Of a stretch of 64,000 nt of DNA, positions 25,536 through 34,995 are shown piece by piece. The position numbers and the translations under genes are program-made. Below the pieces are notes generated by a model, which saw only the letters and a list, made by a program, of their open reading frames with translations, was not told the origin of the DNA and did no database searches. How positions within the stretch are numbered: position 1 is the first letter of the stretch; the number at the start of each line of letters is the position of its first letter. The stretch is taken from NCBI GenBank assembly GCA_937895935.1, contig CALBKX010000004.1:1-64000 (forward strand). The letters are read 5' to 3'. The stretch is from an uncultured Clostridia bacterium. Its GTDB lineage: Bacteria > Bacillota > Clostridia > Christensenellales > UBA1242.

Positions 25536-27100
25536 AATTAATCAATGAATTGAAATTAAAACTTGACCATTCAAGGCAAGATTTATTAAATGCTTTATCT
25601 AAAAAAATTCAAATTCCAATTAATAAAATCAAAAATTTTGAAATAGTTAAACAAGGAATTGATGCTCGAAAAAAGCCAAATGTTGTTTATGTGTACAATT
25701 TGGCAGTTGATGTGGATGAAAAGTATTTATTTAAGTTAAAAAAGTATGATGATTATTTTCCAGACCATAAAGGCTTGGAATATAAAAAAGTTAAAAGCGA
25801 CTTTAGACCAGTTGTTGTTGGTTTTGGTCCAAGTGGTATGTTTTGTGCGTTAGCTCTTTCCAAAGCGGGACTTTGTCCTATTGTTTTAGAACAAGGTAAA
25901 GATGTGGACTCTAGAAAAAAAGATGTGGAAGAGTTTTGGGAAAGCGGAGTTTTAAATGAACACTCAAATGTTCAGTTTGGTGAAGGTGGTGCAGGAACAT
26001 TTAGTGATGGAAAATTAAATACAACATTAAACAATGATTATTGCAAAAAAGTTATAAATGAATTTATTTTAAATGGCGCTAATGAAGAAATTTTTTATAA
26101 AAATAAGGCACACATTGGAACAGATTATTTAATAAAAATAGTAAAAAATATTCGTAAAGAAATTATAAATAATGGTGGAAAAATTATTTTTAATTCAAAA
26201 ATGACGAATTTTGACATTAAAAATGCACAAATTACTAATGTGCAATATTTTGATTTATTATCAAACACATATCATAATTTAAAAACAAATTGTTTAATAC
26301 TTGCTATAGGACATAGTGCCTATGACACATTTAAGTTAATAAACAACAAAGGTGTTAAATTGCACAAAAAACCTTTTGCAATTGGAGTAAGGATTGAACA
26401 ACCTCAAAAAATTATAAACTTTGCCCAATATGGAGTATGTAAAAATCTATATTTGCCTAGTGCAGATTACAAACTAGTTTGTCACCTTAAAAATGGAAGA
26501 AGTGTGTTTACTTTTTGTATGTGTCCAGGTGGGAAGGTGGTTGCATCATCTAGTGAAAAAAATACAATTGTAACAAATGGAATGAGCAATTTTGCTCGTG
26601 ATGAAAAAAATGCAAATTCTGCAATTTTGGTTAATGTTACACCTGATGATTTCAAGGGAGATGTTTTGTCTGGCTTTGAATTGCAACGTAAATATGAAAG
26701 ACTGGCTTTTGAAATTGCTGGAGGTAATTATAATGCTCCTTGTCAAACTGTTGGCGAGTTTTTAGGGAAAAATGTGAGTTTGCCTATTGAATGCTCTTAT
26801 AAACCAAACATAACCATGTGTGATATTTCAAAATGTTTGCCCGATTTTGTTACTGAATCTTTAAAAGAGGCTTTAGTTATTTTTGATAAAAAATTAAAGG
26901 GCTTTGCAAATGATAATAATCTTTTAATTGCACCGGAAACGAGGTCAAGTTGTCCAGTTCAATTTGATAGAAATGAAAACTATACTTGTACAATAAATGG
27001 GCTTTTTGCCATAGGTGAAGGTGCTGGCTATGCTGGTGGAATTGTAAGTAGTGCAGTTGACGGTATAAAATGTGCAGAAAAAATTATTTTTAAAATTTAA
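25532..27100 (+). CDS. COG2509-family FAD-dependent dehydrogenase
   Basis: This 522-residue protein has an N-terminal domain (residues 1-90; KKIQIPINKIKNFEIVKQGIDARKKPNVVYVYNL) typical of COG2509, then the FAD site VVVGFGPSGMFCALALSKAGLCPIVLEQG, HSNVQFGEGGAGTFSDGKLNT, and the C-terminal LFAIGEGAGYAGGIVSSAVDGIKCAE. These are conserved but uncharacterised flavoproteins. It is the last gene of the MazG-HI0933 operon; the first four bases overlap the previous gene. Pairing with HI0933 suggests a shared redox pathway, but I cannot name it. Confidence 0.85.
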   Translation: MKLINELKLKLDHSRQDLLNALSKKIQIPINKIKNFEIVKQGIDARKKPNVVYVYNLAVDVDEKYLFKLKKYDDYFPDHKGLEYKKVKSDFRPVVVGFGPSGMFCALALSKAGLCPIVLEQGKDVDSRKKDVEEFWESGVLNEHSNVQFGEGGAGTFSDGKLNTTLNNDYCKKVINEFILNGANEEIFYKNKAHIGTDYLIKIVKNIRKEIINNGGKIIFNSKMTNFDIKNAQITNVQYFDLLSNTYHNLKTNCLILAIGHSAYDTFKLINNKGVKLHKKPFAIGVRIEQPQKIINFAQYGVCKNLYLPSADYKLVCHLKNGRSVFTFCMCPGGKVVASSSEKNTIVTNGMSNFARDEKNANSAILVNVTPDDFKGDVLSGFELQRKYERLAFEIAGGNYNAPCQTVGEFLGKNVSLPIECSYKPNITMCDISKCLPDFVTESLKEALVIFDKKLKGFANDNNLLIAPETRSSCPVQFDRNENYTCTINGLFAIGEGAGYAGGIVSSAVDGIKCAEKIIFKI

Positions 27101-27116
27101 AGCAATATTAAAAAGG

Positions 27117-27145
27117 TTGAAATAAATTAAAAAATATTATATATT
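27117..27145 (+). promoter_or_regulatory. Promoter of the surface protease gene
   Basis: TTGAAA (27117-27122), 17-bp spacer, TATATT (27140-27145). Confidence 0.65.
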
Positions 27146-27196
27146 AATTATGTTAAATAGCATAGGTTGTTATTCAATTTTTGCTTTGGAGAACAA

Positions 27197-30100
27197 ATGG
27201 AAAAGAAAATAAGGTTTAGTAAAAAATTAATTTGTTTTATGTTATTCGTTTGCATTGCATTCGTTTTTTCAGGGGCAATGCTTTCTATTTTGCCAAAACA
27301 TAGCAAAAATGTTCAGGCTGATGTTATCAATTTAGATAAGCCAATATGTAATGATTATATTTTTGATGATGAAGTAAATTCTGAAAGCATTGAAAACTAC
27401 AACAATAATATTACAGTTGGCAGTGATGAAAATTTACCAAACTATTATTGTTTGAGAGATGACTACATAATTTATTCTCAGGACCAATCTCAAAACGGTT
27501 TTTGCTGGGCTTTTACATGCTCAACAGTTCTTAGTACTACATTAATGAAAGCATCAAATCAGTATTATGATTTTTCTGAAGCATGGGTTGGACTTGCAAC
27601 CGCTCAGAAGATGCCAGGATATGTTTATGGTTCTGGTGGGAATGATTATTATTTTACTTCAACTATAAATGTTTTTGGAATGACTCTAGAATCTGATTTT
27701 CAATATGAAAAGTCATACTTAGTAAATAGCGAAAATAAACAAGATTTTTATAATTATTATTCTCAATTTGCAAATAAAGAGATAATGAATGGACTGAAAT
27801 ATATTGGATTTAAATCACAAGATTTAAGCTCAATTAAAAGTCACATTTTAAATAATGGAGCTGTTAGTATTTCATTATATTGGAATGGTGCGGTTGGAGA
27901 TAACACTGGATTAATAATTGACACAAGTAACAATTATGTGTATAAAGCACCAAGTTCAAAAATAGAAGGTGACAAAAGTGGCCATGCAATTACAGTAATT
28001 GGATGGGATGATAACTTTATTAAAACATATAATGGAAAAGAATATAAAGGAGCATGGATTTGTTTAAATTCTTGGGGTGATACGGTTGGCAGTAGTGCTA
28101 ATTTTGATGCTGTGACTTATGTGTTTTATGATGATACTGACATTTATCCTTATCAATCCATGGGTGGTTTTTATTATGACTATAGCAATACAACAGATTT
28201 GTTTTTAAGTAACAGTGTTGTTGAAGGCTATACATACACAACCAACTTAAAAAATAAATATTCTTCCAAAAAACAAACAACATCAGGTGAAACAAAACAA
28301 AAAAATGTGTTTTTTGACGATGATGTTAAATTGACTTATTCTTATGATGTCCGAGAAAATGGCATAATAGATCAAGACGGGGACATTGATTATGTAAATA
28401 TTTTTCACGGTCAAGAAGATGTTACATATAAGTTCAACATAACAATTGATAAAACTAACAACAAATACTCACTTAGTGCAAACGATTTGCCAGTTGGGAC
28501 ATACAAAATATTGGTTGACTATTCAAATGGCGACAAAACTAAAAAAGGTAAAAGGTTAAATGTTTTTTATGTTATGAATGGCACGGAACTTGGATATGTT
28601 GATTTGTTGCGACAAAATAATAATGTAAACAATGATAATGGTGAAGATCTTTTGTTTACAACATACAATTACACTGAGCCAAGCATAACAATATCAACAT
28701 CAAAAGAATCTGGATGTGTGGAATTCTTTTATTATCCAACTCTTTATAGTTCAATTACCGGCAAAAATAGTTCTTATGTCTATTTTGATGGATTAAGTTC
28801 AAACAATAGGAGTCAAATACAGACAATTACCATAACTGGGACAAATAAAAAAACATTGATAATTGATGTTAATATAAACTACACCAAGGATTCTAGCGAA
28901 TATCAAACCAATTTCTTTTTTGATTTGGACGGCGGAAAGTTTGTTGATGAAACATCAGAAAACGCAAAAGAGAAATACATAAGTAGGTTACTCGTTTTCA
29001 ATCAATCCGATTTTTCAGGACAAAGCGGTGCAATTCTTCCAATTCCTAAAAAAGCGGGGTATAGGTTTGCTGGTTGGTATTATGACAATTCGTTTGGGGA
29101 TAATTCAAAGATAAAATCTAATACTCAAAACACAAGATACTTTTTTGAATCAGGTAAAATAAAATTAGTAACAAGTGGTGGTAGGTATGCACAAAACTAT
29201 TACAGATATCACTTACTAAACTCACACATTGCTTTTGTTTATGCAAAATGGACATTTATAGAGCCAAATGATGTAGAAATTTTTACATTGAGTAATAAAA
29301 CAGAATTTATAACAAATGAACAATTTGAAATGAATTATAAAATAAATCATGAACTATCAAATTTAATTAAGCTTAAATCAATACGATGGTATGAAAATGG
29401 AGTAGAGTGTGGAAATACTTTTAAAAATATTCAAAAGAAAAACAAATCCGGAGAATATGTTTATTATGTTAACATAATAGTAACACTCTATAATAAAGAT
29501 TATTCAATAACTTCCAACTCGCTTACAATAAATGTTTTAAATCCAATAGCAGATATTGATATAAAATTTAACGAAGATTGTTTTTCTTGGAACGATAAGG
29601 GTTTTGAAGATTACACTATTAAAATTTATTATGAAGGGAATGCTAATTCGTTATATAGAGATGTAATATCTAATACATCATTCACTTTTATGGAAGAGTT
29701 TGAGAAACTAAATACTTCTGTCAAAAAATCTGGGAAATATTATATTACTATTCAAGGTCACAAAAAATTAATAACTACTAATGGGTCAATTTATTATACT
29801 ACTGAAGAAAAAGCTTCTCCACACATTGAAGTTTTTGAAATATCTTTTAACACAAAAGCGTCAAGCAGTATACCTAGTAAGTTTGTGACATCTTCAACAA
29901 CCATTGATACTTTAGAAACACCTTCAAAACCTGGCTATACATTTGAAGGTTGGTATGATGAAAATAACACAAAAATTGAAAATATTAGTAATGCAAACTC
30001 AAATTTGAGTTTAACTGCAAAATATTCTTTGAATGACATAACATTGACAACATCTCAAGAAGTCAATAAAGTTTACGATGTGGAAAATAGTACAATTAGT

Positions 30101-31603
30101 GTTTCTGCCTCTCACAAAAGTGACTTAACTAACTTTACCTATCAATGGTACAAAAAAGTAAACGACAAAAACACTGAATTGAAAGGAGCAACTAGTTCTT
30201 CATACAATGTTAAAAACGTTAAGGATAGTGGAGAGTATTATTGCAAGGTTACTTTAACTGATAGTGAAGGTAATACTACAACTAAAGAATCAGATATCAT
30301 TAATGTTAATATTTCAAAATATGATGGACTTAAAATTAATGTATCTAAAATTGAAACAAAAGACACTTATAATGGAAACGAAAAAATATACAACAAAGGT
30401 GCAGAAGTTGTAAGAAATGACGGCAAAAATGATGAATTATTAAAAAATCTAAAATTAACATATTTAATTAAAGAAACCAATACACAAAGTGTTATCAATG
30501 CAGGCACTTACACATTAATTATAAAAACTGACGGTGGTGACAATTATGAACCTGTCGAAAGTGAAGTGCAAATTGTGGTGGATAAGGCAGAAGCAGAGTT
30601 TACTTGTGAACCAATTCAATTCTTAAAGTATACTGGGGAAGCGGTTAAAAAAGAGGATCTTAACTTCACTTACAATGGTGTAGGGCAAACACTTATTTTG
30701 GAATTTTATAATTCTGATGGTAGAATTAGTGAGGCTGTCGATAGTGGTGAATATGATGTCAAAATTATTGCAAGTGAGTCTGACAACTATAAGGAAAAAG
30801 CCCAAAATATTCATATAACAATAAATCCTGCAAATATTAGAATAAGAGCAAATGATGTTACAAGTGTATTGTTTGCTAAGGCAAAAAAACTTACTTTTAC
30901 AATTGTTGAAGGGCAAATTTACAATAACGATAATTTAAATATTAAATTAACAACCAATGAAAAAATCAACACCAACAAACTGGGCAATTATATTATAAGT
31001 ATTGATAAATGGGATAATAAGAATTATAAGGTTGCAATTGAAGAAGGAAGGTATGTTGTTACAGGTTGGCCATATTATTTAGGTGCTGCTTTAGTTGTGT
31101 TTGCTGTTTGGATTATAATAAAACTTTTAAGTCGTAGACGATATCAATATGATTTTGAAACAAACGGCGGAAGCATAGTAAGTCCTATTGATACCAAAAA
31201 TAAGGACGCCATTGTTTTTGAAACACCAACTAAACAAGGTTATAAATTTGTGGGCTGGTACTCTGACCCAGAACTTACAAAAAAAGCCTCTAGTAAACTC
31301 GTAAAATCAAAAGGTAAAACACTTTATGCAAAATGGGAAAAAGTTGATGGAGAAATGACCCTTTCTGAGGAATTAAGAAATGCAAAAGAAATTGTTGAGG
31401 AAATTCAAGAAAAAACAAATCCTAAAAAGGAAAAAACTTTAGAGCCAGAACAACAAGAAGTTGTAGAAAAGAAAGAGGAAGCAAAACCAATAAGCGAAGG
31501 CGAAAAGTTTGAAGAAATTATTGAATCAGTTGATAAATCAAAGCAAAGTTATACAACCAAGGAAATAGAAGAATTTATTAATAAAATTGTTGATAGGAAA
31601 TAA
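27197..31603 (+). CDS. Papain-like (C1A) cell-surface protease with InlB, Ig-like and MBG repeats
   Basis: The 1468-residue protein starts at ATG 27197 behind TTGGAGAACAA. A signal peptide covers about residues 1-37. The C1A protease domain is complete: oxyanion Gln97, catalytic Cys103 (NGFCWAF), His263 (SGHAITVIGWDD) and Asn291 (LNSWGD). InlB-type repeats follow at about 575-635 (FFFDLDGGKF...GYRFAGWYYD) and 900-955 (GYTFEGWYDE), then an Ig-like module (YQWYKKVND...SGEYYCKV) and MBG-like modules from about 1040 to 1285. A membrane helix lies at about 1292-1312 with RSRR-like basic residues after it. Beyond that is a third InlB-like repeat (TNGGSIVSPI...GYKFVGWYSDPEL...LYAKWEK) and an acidic/basic coil. 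It is likely a surface hydrolase of host or peer proteins. The third repeat falls on the predicted cytosolic side, which is odd. Confidence 0.8.
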   Translation: MEKKIRFSKKLICFMLFVCIAFVFSGAMLSILPKHSKNVQADVINLDKPICNDYIFDDEVNSESIENYNNNITVGSDENLPNYYCLRDDYIIYSQDQSQNGFCWAFTCSTVLSTTLMKASNQYYDFSEAWVGLATAQKMPGYVYGSGGNDYYFTSTINVFGMTLESDFQYEKSYLVNSENKQDFYNYYSQFANKEIMNGLKYIGFKSQDLSSIKSHILNNGAVSISLYWNGAVGDNTGLIIDTSNNYVYKAPSSKIEGDKSGHAITVIGWDDNFIKTYNGKEYKGAWICLNSWGDTVGSSANFDAVTYVFYDDTDIYPYQSMGGFYYDYSNTTDLFLSNSVVEGYTYTTNLKNKYSSKKQTTSGETKQKNVFFDDDVKLTYSYDVRENGIIDQDGDIDYVNIFHGQEDVTYKFNITIDKTNNKYSLSANDLPVGTYKILVDYSNGDKTKKGKRLNVFYVMNGTELGYVDLLRQNNNVNNDNGEDLLFTTYNYTEPSITISTSKESGCVEFFYYPTLYSSITGKNSSYVYFDGLSSNNRSQIQTITITGTNKKTLIIDVNINYTKDSSEYQTNFFFDLDGGKFVDETSENAKEKYISRLLVFNQSDFSGQSGAILPIPKKAGYRFAGWYYDNSFGDNSKIKSNTQNTRYFFESGKIKLVTSGGRYAQNYYRYHLLNSHIAFVYAKWTFIEPNDVEIFTLSNKTEFITNEQFEMNYKINHELSNLIKLKSIRWYENGVECGNTFKNIQKKNKSGEYVYYVNIIVTLYNKDYSITSNSLTINVLNPIADIDIKFNEDCFSWNDKGFEDYTIKIYYEGNANSLYRDVISNTSFTFMEEFEKLNTSVKKSGKYYITIQGHKKLITTNGSIYYTTEEKASPHIEVFEISFNTKASSSIPSKFVTSSTTIDTLETPSKPGYTFEGWYDENNTKIENISNANSNLSLTAKYSLNDITLTTSQEVNKVYDVENSTISVSASHKSDLTNFTYQWYKKVNDKNTELKGATSSSYNVKNVKDSGEYYCKVTLTDSEGNTTTKESDIINVNISKYDGLKINVSKIETKDTYNGNEKIYNKGAEVVRNDGKNDELLKNLKLTYLIKETNTQSVINAGTYTLIIKTDGGDNYEPVESEVQIVVDKAEAEFTCEPIQFLKYTGEAVKKEDLNFTYNGVGQTLILEFYNSDGRISEAVDSGEYDVKIIASESDNYKEKAQNIHITINPANIRIRANDVTSVLFAKAKKLTFTIVEGQIYNNDNLNIKLTTNEKINTNKLGNYIISIDKWDNKNYKVAIEEGRYVVTGWPYYLGAALVVFAVWIIIKLLSRRRYQYDFETNGGSIVSPIDTKNKDAIVFETPTKQGYKFVGWYSDPELTKKASSKLVKSKGKTLYAKWEKVDGEMTLSEELRNAKEIVEEIQEKTNPKKEKTLEPEQQEVVEKKEEAKPISEGEKFEEIIESVDKSKQSYTTKEIEEFINKIVDRK

Positions 31604-31619
31604 TTTAATAAAATTTCTT

Positions 31620-31656
31620 AAAAGTGACTTAAATTTAAAAAAGTCACTTTTTTAAT
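31620..31656 (+). terminator. Terminator after the surface protease gene
   Basis: AAAAGTGACTT pairs with AAGTCACTTTT, followed by T. TATAAT at 31662-31667 just after it is a likely -10 for the next gene. Confidence 0.8.
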
Positions 31657-31701
31657 TACTTTATAATTGTAATTTATCAAAATTATGGCAACAATATATT
31701 T

Positions 31702-33369
31702 ATGAAAAATTATTTAATGTATCCTAGTTTTAATGGGATTATGGGAATTACTAAAAACAATAATGTATCTGTTTCAGTTAAAAATACTGGACAAATTGAT
31801 ATAAATGTGATTAAAAGCAAAAAGAAATTAAACATTTTAAATAAATTTATGCTTAGAGGTCTTGTTTTTTTGTTTTTTGGCTTATATTATACTTTTTATA
31901 ACATCTTTGGGTTTTCATCTCGTGAAGAATCAAAAAATATAAAAAAAATAACAAATAGTTTAAATATATCTTCTAAAAATGTAATTGTTTTTATAATGCT
32001 TATTTTAACAATGTTGTTATCATTTTTTGTGTTTGGTTTTTTGCCATTAAAACTAAGTTATGTTTTAAGTCCAAATTTTAATGTATTAGTAAAAAGGCTG
32101 ATAATTGCTTTTATCAAAATAAGTTTAATATATTTAACATTTTTGCTTATTAAATTTATTCCTTATATGAAAAATTATTATATGTTTAATACCGCTTTAA
32201 AGTTAAAGCAAAAGGAATTTAATACTTTAAATTTTTTAGAATATTTTATATGTAGTGTCCTTTTAAGTAATATTGTGCTTTCGATTTTGGGGCTATCAAT
32301 TAATTATTGGTATTCAATTTTTGTCAATCTGTTTATAACGGCAGTAGTTTTTTCGTTTAATTATGAATTGTTGTTACAAATTCAAAATATAAAATGGTTA
32401 AATTGTATTTTTTTACCAATATTTTATTTATTTTATGAAAAGCCTTCGCATTTGGAACTTAAATGTGTTAATATACTAACAAATGAATTGGAACTTTCCA
32501 ACTCAAAAAGGGATAATATGCAAGAAGGTAAAACTAATGAGGAAAAAATTTCTTTTAGTGAAGCATATGTTTTAACAAAGGAAATTTTAGAAAAAGCTGG
32601 CAAGTTTGAAAAAAGCGATTTGGATTATATTTTTGCGGAAGTTTTAAATAAAAGTAGAGCAGAAGTAAAATTAATCAAATATATTTCTAGGTCAGATTTT
32701 AACAAGATAAAAAAATTTGTTGTAAGGCGTTCGAATGGTGAACCTCTTACAAAAATGTTTGGCTATGCAAGTTTTTATGGCCTTGATTTTATAGTAAATA
32801 AAGATGTTTTATCACCTAGAATGGACACTGAACGTTTGGTTGAAGAGGTTTTAAAAAATTTAACTCCAAAACAAAATGTTTTGGATATAGGTACAGGTTC
32901 AGGGGCAATCGCAATTGCAATTGCTAAAAATTCTAAAGCTAAAGTTACTGCATTAGATATTTCAATTTCGGCATTGGAAATAGCAAAAAGGAATGCAAAA
33001 AAGAACAATGTTAAAGTTAAATTTATAAAGTCAAATTTATTTGATAGTTTAAGTAAGTTTGCAAAATTTGACGTTATTGTTTCAAATCCTCCTTATATTC
33101 CAACCAAGGATATAAATTCATTGGATGATGAAGTTAAAAACTATGACCCTATTATAGCACTAGATGGTGGCGAAAATGGATTAGATTTTTATGTTAAAAT
33201 AATTGAGCAGGCACCAAAAAAGTTGAAAAAAAATGGCAAGATTTATTTTGAAGTGGGCATTGGTCAAGCATTAAGCATAAAAAAACTATTGCAAAAAAAT
33301 TTCAAAGATATTAGAATAGTCAAAGATTATAATAAAATTGCTCGAGTGGTTGTCGCCACTTTAAACTGA
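31702..33369 (+). CDS. prmC: Degenerate DUF1385 membrane domain fused to PrmC glutamine methyltransferase
   Basis: One 555-residue frame. Residues about 1-260 have several membrane helices. The RG near residue 53 (FMLRGLVFLFFGLYY) and the helix order fit DUF1385 (YqhQ), the usual upstream neighbour of prmC, but the family's His/Cys motifs (HGAEHKT, HPRCGTSF) are not visible. Residues about 273-555 are PrmC (HemK), which methylates the GGQ glutamine of release factors: the PrmC N-domain, SAM motif DIGTGSGAIAIAIA, and catalytic NPPY (VSNPPYIP). prfA, its substrate gene, follows after 32 bases. An internal ATG at 32518 has AAAAAGGGA before it and could yield free PrmC. The first start is uncertain: no Shine-Dalgarno precedes ATG 31702. 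Confidence 0.75.
   Translation: MKNYLMYPSFNGIMGITKNNNVSVSVKNTGQIDINVIKSKKKLNILNKFMLRGLVFLFFGLYYTFYNIFGFSSREESKNIKKITNSLNISSKNVIVFIMLILTMLLSFFVFGFLPLKLSYVLSPNFNVLVKRLIIAFIKISLIYLTFLLIKFIPYMKNYYMFNTALKLKQKEFNTLNFLEYFICSVLLSNIVLSILGLSINYWYSIFVNLFITAVVFSFNYELLLQIQNIKWLNCIFLPIFYLFYEKPSHLELKCVNILTNELELSNSKRDNMQEGKTNEEKISFSEAYVLTKEILEKAGKFEKSDLDYIFAEVLNKSRAEVKLIKYISRSDFNKIKKFVVRRSNGEPLTKMFGYASFYGLDFIVNKDVLSPRMDTERLVEEVLKNLTPKQNVLDIGTGSGAIAIAIAKNSKAKVTALDISISALEIAKRNAKKNNVKVKFIKSNLFDSLSKFAKFDVIVSNPPYIPTKDINSLDDEVKNYDPIIALDGGENGLDFYVKIIEQAPKKLKKNGKIYFEVGIGQALSIKKLLQKNFKDIRIVKDYNKIARVVVATLN
32518..33369 (+). promoter_or_regulatory. Possible internal translation start for free PrmC
   Basis: AAAAAGGGATAATATG places a ribosome site before an in-frame ATG at the DUF1385/PrmC junction. 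The product would be 283 residues, the normal length of PrmC. Two products from one frame are therefore possible. Confidence 0.4.
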
Positions 33370-33401
33370 TAGACCTAAAAAATTAAATTATAGGAGTATT
33401 T

Positions 33402-34481
33402 ATGCTAGAAAAATCTTTAAAATTTAAACAAAGATATGATGAACTAACTGGACTTATCGTAAAACCAGAAATTATTGCAGATAACAAGGAATGGAAAAAA
33501 TTAGTCAAAGAAAGAAGCGGACTAGAAGAACTTGTTGAAACAAGAGATAAATTGGAGAAAGTTATAGATGAACTTAATAAAAATGAGGAAAGTTTACACA
33601 CTGAAACTGACCACGAGATGATTTCTTTATATAAAGAGGAAAATCACGAACTAAAAGCACAAAAAAAGGAATTAGAAAATAAGCTTCAAATTTTACTCCT
33701 TCCAAAAGATGAAGACGATGATAAAGATTGTATTTTGGAAATACGAGGTGCAGCAGGTGGGGAAGAGAGTGCTCTTTTTGCTAGTGTGCTTATGAATATG
33801 TATATCAGGTTTGCAGAAAGAGAACATTGGAAGTATGAAATTAATGATATATCAGAAACTGAACTTGGTGGTATTAAAGAATGTTCTATTACCATTAGAG
33901 GTAAAGATGTTTTTAGTAAAATGAAGTACGAAAGTGGAGTGCATAGAGTTCAAAGAGTGCCAGAAACTGAGAGTCAGGGAAGAGTCCACACATCAACCGT
34001 AACTGTTGCCGTTTTGCCTGAAGTGGAAGATGTTGATGTGGAAATTTTAGATAAAGACATTAAAATTGATACATATCGTTCTTCTGGAGCGGGTGGCCAG
34101 CACGTTAACAAAACAGAAAGTGCTATTAGAATTACCCATTTCCCTACAGGCATAGTTGTAACTTGTCAAGACGAACGTTCTCAAATTAAAAATCGTGAAA
34201 GAGCTATGAGCATTTTAAAATCAAAACTTTATAATTTCTATAAAGAACAGGCTGATAGCAAATATGCGGCAAATCGTAAAAATCAAGTTGGAACGGGGGA
34301 TAGGAGTGAGAGAATCAGAACTTACAATTATCCACAAGGAAGAATAACTGACCATAGAATCAATTACTCTATCTTTAATATGGAGCCATTTTTAGATGGA
34401 GATATGGAAGAATTAATCAAAGCATTACAAACGGCCGACCAACAAGCAAGACTAGAAGCTTTGTCAGATGAATCCAAGTGA
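33402..34481 (+). CDS. prfA: Peptide chain release factor 1
   Basis: A 359-residue RF1 that ends translation at UAA and UAG. Codon recognition lies in VPETESQGRVHTSTVTVA (P-x-T-type tripeptide), and the peptidyl-tRNA hydrolysis motif is G231-G232-Q233 in SSGAGGQHVNKTESA. The start follows TAGGAG. The gene is downstream of prmC, whose product methylates Gln233. The bidirectional terminator at 34604 ends it. Confidence 0.96.
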   Translation: MLEKSLKFKQRYDELTGLIVKPEIIADNKEWKKLVKERSGLEELVETRDKLEKVIDELNKNEESLHTETDHEMISLYKEENHELKAQKKELENKLQILLLPKDEDDDKDCILEIRGAAGGEESALFASVLMNMYIRFAEREHWKYEINDISETELGGIKECSITIRGKDVFSKMKYESGVHRVQRVPETESQGRVHTSTVTVAVLPEVEDVDVEILDKDIKIDTYRSSGAGGQHVNKTESAIRITHFPTGIVVTCQDERSQIKNRERAMSILKSKLYNFYKEQADSKYAANRKNQVGTGDRSERIRTYNYPQGRITDHRINYSIFNMEPFLDGDMEELIKALQTADQQARLEALSDESK

Positions 34482-34603
34482 TTTTCTTAATTTAAGCAAA
34501 ATTTTGTATTGGTGTGTTTTATACAAAAAGATTAACGCCAATTTGTGTTATTTGCAAATGATATTTAAATGTCGATTTTAGCCAATACTTTCGATAATAA
34601 AAA

Positions 34604-34630
34604 AAATCCTTACATATGTAAGGATTTTTT
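34604..34630. terminator. Bidirectional terminator between prfA and tRNA-Gly
   Basis: AATCCTTACA/TGTAAGGATT with T runs on both strands; it serves convergent prfA (+) and tRNA-Gly (-). Confidence 0.85.
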
Positions 34631-34632
34631 GT

Positions 34633-34707
34633 TGGAGCGAAAGACGGGGCTCGAACCCGCAACCGCAGGCTTGGGAAGCCTGTGCCATACCATTAGGCCA
34701 CTTTCGC
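34633..34707 (-). tRNA. tRNA-Gly (CCC)
   Basis: On the minus strand a full cloverleaf can be drawn. The acceptor stem is GCGAAAG/CTTTCGC, the D arm contains GGCCTAATGGTATGGC, and the anticodon stem-loop is CAGGC-TTCCCAA-GCCTG with anticodon CCC. The T arm is GCGGG-TTCGAGC-CCCGT with one weak pair, the discriminator base is U and CCA is encoded. All fit tRNA-Gly. Confidence 0.9.
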
Positions 34708-34948
34708 ATTACTTTGAAATATATCACAAAAAAATAAAAAATGCAAGCGACCTATATTAATTTAACGTTTTTAGGTAAAATTGGGCAGAGGGGTGGGTGA
34801 AAAAGATTTGCTCTTAATTTAAAAAAAGTTTTATATAACATACTATCAACTTGTTTTTAAATTCAAGGTTATTATTTTGCAAAAAAAACACATTGGTATA
34901 TCAATTTTAAATTACTAAAATATTTGAAAATACCTTTGAATATTAGCA
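34708..34948. other. Intergenic region upstream of tRNA-Gly and the 34996 gene
   Basis: Apart from the minus-strand tRNA promoter (34718-34746) nothing is recognisable; the rest is A+T-rich. Confidence 0.4.
34718..34746 (-). promoter_or_regulatory. tRNA-Gly promoter
   Basis: On the minus strand TTGCAT, a 17-bp spacer and TATATT with TGA before it (extended -10), ending 10 bases before the tRNA 5' end. Confidence 0.7.
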
Positions 34949-34977
34949 TTGACAACAAGGTTGAGCATTAGTATAAT
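34949..34977 (+). promoter_or_regulatory. Full-consensus sigma70 promoter
   Basis: TTGACA (34949-34954), exactly 17 bp, TATAAT (34972-34977): both hexamers match the consensus perfectly, the only such case I found in the window. Confidence 0.85.
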
Positions 34978-34995
34978 ATTTATAGAGGGTTAACA

